Assembly (NCBI GenBank): GCA_051453625.1
Contig: JBOZIK010000001.1
Span: forward strand, 133,617,297 to 133,648,328
Origin: Welwitschia mirabilis
Taxonomy: Eukaryota > Gnetophyta > Gnetopsida > Welwitschiales
Length of the DNA: 31,032 bases
Direction of reading: 5' to 3'
Shown here: positions 28,778 to 31,032 of the stretch, in pieces
Numbering within the stretch: the stretch's first letter is position 1
How the letters are laid out: every line of letters begins with the position of its first letter
Notes under the pieces: generated by a model
Told to the model about the DNA's origin: nothing
Seen by the model: only the letters and a program-made list of their open reading frames with translations
Database searches by the model: none
Translations under genes and position numbers: made by a program

Positions 28778-29106
28778 GGTATATAATAGCTACATGGTCG
28801 ATATAAACATTTGTATAAAAGCCTAAAAAATAGTGTCTAAGCATATCAAGGTGAAAGATTATTGTTAATATTTATTTCTCAATAGTAGTATAATTTATTT
28901 GAGTTTTAGATAAAGTTTTTCTATGATAAGATATATCTTTAAAATCATTTTCATAATTTTATCTAGGAATCCTACCCACAGTAATATTACTAGCATCACA
29001 CATTAATTCAAAATATTTATTCCAATTAGGTCCCATTACAATAGGTGTGGATGAGATTTTATCTTTAATTCTTTCAAAAGCAAGTTGATAATATTTATTC
29101 CATTCA
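28778..29106 (-). pseudogene. RNase H of pol copy 2
   Basis: The minus strand reads FELMCDASNITVG near 29000 (the catalytic C-D-A-S-D block with the first Asp kept and the second changed to Asn), then LSKTQINYTT, LRHYFLGFYTNVYIDHVAI. Y-I-D-H is kept here where copy 1 has Y-I-N-H. This copy has thus lost fewer catalytic residues in RNase H than copy 1. Confidence 0.88.
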
Positions 29107-29121
29107 NNNNNNNNNNNNNNN
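29107..29121. other. Assembly gap (15 N) in RT of copy 2
   Basis: Copy 1 at about 28405-28440 covers the same part of the RT connection and encodes KPIHSLLEKEAKFD, so a few codons of that block are hidden here. Confidence 0.9.
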
Positions 29122-29199
29122 GCATAATCCTAAATAAAATGATGATAAAAACTACATTGACCAAGAAAATGTCAAACTTGTTTTACATTTACTGGAGGA

Positions 29200-29830
29200 G
29201 TTAAATTTTTAATGATGCTTACTTTTTTAAGATCCATCCTAATTTATTTACTAGAAATGTGCTAAAGTAAGATAATTTCATTATTAACTAAAAAGAAACT
29301 CTTCATCTAACTCAATTGTAGACCACTTTAAATACATCTACCAAATATTTTCTCTAACCTTTCTAAGATTTGTTCAAAGTTTTCACCATAAATTAAGAAG
29401 TCATTCATAAAAATTTTAATTGAATCCTCTAACATATTAGAAAAGATATCCATCATTGCACATTTAAAGGTACCAAGAGTATTACAAACTCTAAAAGACA
29501 TGCGTCTAAAGGTAAAAGTTCCAAATGGTAAAGTAAAGGTAGTTTTAGTTTGTTTCTCACTATAAAATTGATTATAACTACTATAACCATTAAGAAAATC
29601 ATATAAATCATGTCCTGGGATTCTATCAAGTATCTAGTTAATAAAAAGTAAAGAACAATGGTGTTTTTTGGTTACTTCATTTAGTTTTCTAAAATCAATA
29701 CACATGCTTTAGTTTCCATCTTTCTTAGGCACTACCATAAAAGAGATAAGCCATTTACTATCAAATATAGTATAAATAATTTTAGCATCCATAATTTAAT
29801 GATTTCATCCTTTATGATTGCTTTAAGAGC
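29200..29830 (-). pseudogene. Reverse transcriptase of pol copy 2, catalytic Asp lost
   Basis: In order, the minus strand reads DAKIIYTIFDSKWLISFMVV, PKKDGN, MCIDFRKLNEVTKKHHCSLL, ILDRIPGHDLYDFLNGYSSY, then KTTFTLPFGTFTFRRMSFRV, CNTLGTFKCAMMDIFSNMLE and IKIFMNDFLIYGENFEQIL. This is a near-complete gypsy RT palm. Motif A F-L-D-G is FLNG (29589-29591), and motif C Y/F-M/V-D-D is FMND (29403-29405); both are Asp to Asn by one G-to-A change. Gly and Ala of P-F-G-L-C-N-A-P are also lost. Stops sit where Trp (after DGN) and Gln (FIN*ILD) are expected. The enzyme is dead, but the family is certain. Confidence 0.94.
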
Positions 29831-30340
29831 TGGTTTTAGTCTATGTTATGGTTGCCTAATAAGTTTTGCATTATTCTCAAGGTAGATTTTATGTTGAACA
29901 ATGGAGGTAGGAATGGCTGTTAAATCCTTATGGGACTAATCAAATGAATTAACCTTATATTTCAAAAGTGATACTAAAATTGACTCTTGTTAAAGAAAAA
30001 TATTTTCATTTATTATTAAAAGTTTATTTTGATCATCACACAGAAAGATATATTTTAGTCCACTGGGTAAAGATTTCAAATTTAAATTTAGATTTTTATT
30101 TTCTGTTGAATTCTTATCAATATTAACTATTATCTTATATTGTTGTGTAGATGACTAGGATGGACAACCTCCTTCAAAATAAGAAATCTTAGTTTGTTCA
30201 AATTTTGTACTTTTTCATAGTTTACAGTTTTAGTTTCTCTACTCTTTTGATCAAAACAATCAGTTCCTAAATGCTTATCATTAAGTTGGTCATCATTGAA
30301 AGCTTTCAAGGTTTCTACTTCAAGTGGATTATCAAACAAG
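29831..30340 (-). pseudogene. Protease-RT linker of pol copy 2
   Basis: An open frame (30130-30339) begins FDNPLEVETLKAFNDDQLND, rich in charged residues. After stops come LPSGLKYIFLCDDQNKL, matching L-P-x-x-L-K-Y-A-F-L, then SLLKYKVNSFD-stop-SHKDL, TSIVQHKIYLENNAK and HRLKPALKAIIKDEI. These are the standard lead-in blocks (I-G-W-x-x-x-D-I-K-G-I, C-x-H-x-I-x-L-E, Q-R-R-L-N-P-x-M-K-E-V-V) before the RT palm. The Trp of G/D-W-S is a TAG stop. Confidence 0.85.
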
Positions 30341-30384
30341 ATAGGCTTATGAAGAATTAATCATCTCTCTTCAAGTGGATGATA

Positions 30385-30910
30385 CTATAAAAATAGACTT
30401 GGCTTAATTTCTTCTTCAATATTCAACTCATCACCTAAATCCTTTTTAGCAGCATCAAAAACTCTAATGGTGAACTTTTCATTTCTTAAGTGACATTCCA
30501 TTATTTTAGTTCTAGTATTGATAATACAATGGGTTGTTGTATAGAAAGTTCTATCTAAAAATAGTGGATAAACTCCATTATGCTCAACTTCAATCACAAC
30601 CACATCTATTAGATAGAATGCTTCTTCAATTTGAACCATCAAATTTTGATTACTCCTAAAGATTTCTTTTACTGATGTATTTGCTAATTTTAAGATAATT
30701 CTTATAGGCTTAATTCTACCTTCCAAACCAAATCATTAACAAATGTGTAAAGGAATAATATTAAATCTTACTTCTATATTAATTAAGGCTTTCTTTATTT
30801 TTTTATTTCCTTCTAATATAATACTAACCATTGCTGCCACTGGATCTTTAAACCTTAGAAATTTGTGTAAAACTAAGTTGGTTATAGATTAGGCTAAGAA
30901 GACTTTACTA
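30385..30910 (-). pseudogene. Retropepsin-like protease of pol copy 2, active site lost
   Basis: The minus strand reads FKDPVAAMVSIILEG, then KKALINIEVRFNIIPLHIC, two stops, FGLEGRIKPIRIILKLANTS, VQIEEAFYLIDVVVIEVE and VYPLFLDRTF. Plant gypsy proteases have K-D-P-G ... A-L-L-D-L-G-A-S-V-N-L-L-P ... L-G-x-L-K-P-T-R-x-x-L-Q-L-A-D-R-S ... F-P-V-D-F-V-V-L-D ... P-x-I-L-G-R-P-F. The D-L-G-A-S active site is N-I-E-V-R, so the catalytic Asp is Asn (30778-30780, GAT to AAT) and the Gly is Glu, again G to A. The protease would have cut the Gag-Pol precursor; it is inactive. The frame from 30726 to 30385 is otherwise unbroken. Confidence 0.85.
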
Positions 30911-31032
30911 GGCATAGTTTTTTCCCCCTCCTAATTAGATCTTTTCACAACTTAGAATATTTAGGATTCTCTTGTAAAAGTTTTCAAAATGGTAAATTTA
31001 TGCTCACATTTTATATTAAGGCTTTAAGATGT

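Larger units (their letters stand above)
28778..31032 (-). pseudogene. Degenerate Ty3/gypsy pol, copy 2: protease, RT, RNase H (partial)
   Basis: From the window edge down, the minus strand gives the retropepsin region, a linker, a nearly complete reverse transcriptase and the start of RNase H, cut by the gap at 28678. Gag would lie beyond 31032. The protein type is the same as copy 1. Several long unbroken stretches survive (30385-30726 and 30130-30339), but the frame carries stops, a 15-N gap (29107-29121) and lost active sites in protease and both RT catalytic motifs. With copy 1 it covers protease to integrase once, with about 600 bp represented twice. Whether the two belong to one locus is uncertain. 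Confidence 0.92.

Overview
The window looks like gene-poor, repeat-rich nuclear DNA of a seed plant with a large, TE-laden genome. It is AT-rich, has eight runs of N, and carries no intact gene, tRNA, rRNA, CRISPR array or bacterial operon. Everything recognisable is decayed retroelement. The plant assignment rests on three things: a LINE with a DUF4283-like/CCHC first region followed by APE endonuclease and reverse transcriptase, Ty3/gypsy pol sequence of the non-chromovirus (Athila/Tat-like) type, and kilobase-scale LTRs. The species cannot be told from the sequence.

Layout. 1-38 is an (AT)n tract. About 1.63-5.70 kb (minus strand) is a broken LINE; its 5' end lies near 5.7 kb beside a 692-N gap. 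6.6-11.2 kb is very AT-rich DNA in which I see nothing coding. 11.2-11.9 kb (minus) is a Gln-rich relic ORF. 11.9-17.1 kb holds two copies of a sequence beginning TGTAGTGATC, probably LTR ends, flanking a gag-like relic ORF (15.0-16.3 kb, minus). 17.2-20.0 kb is an LTR read on the minus strand whose end, plus about 190 bp of flank, is repeated in tandem; it is preceded in the element's sense by a polypurine tract and, further upstream, by a relic third ORF (20.6-21.8 kb, minus). 24.15-26.6 kb holds two LTRs of the same family on the plus strand with only 223 bp between them. 26.6-31.0 kb (minus) holds two partial gypsy pol copies, integrase/RNase H/RT-tail and then RNase H/RT/protease, separated by a 100-N gap.

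None of these genes can work. They record how the elements died: catalytic acidic residues of protease, RT, RNase H and integrase are replaced by Asn or Lys through G-to-A changes, and most in-frame stops are one C-to-T or G-to-A step from CAG, CAA, CGA or TGG. This fits long-term deamination of methylated cytosine in silenced DNA. At three gaps the sequence before the Ns is repeated after them, so those gaps are probably unmerged contig overlaps. I found no convincing new biological system. The most interesting points are the LTR family at 17-26 kb with its tandem amplification and palindrome-rich upstream region, the two unidentified relic ORFs, and the coordinated loss of active sites.
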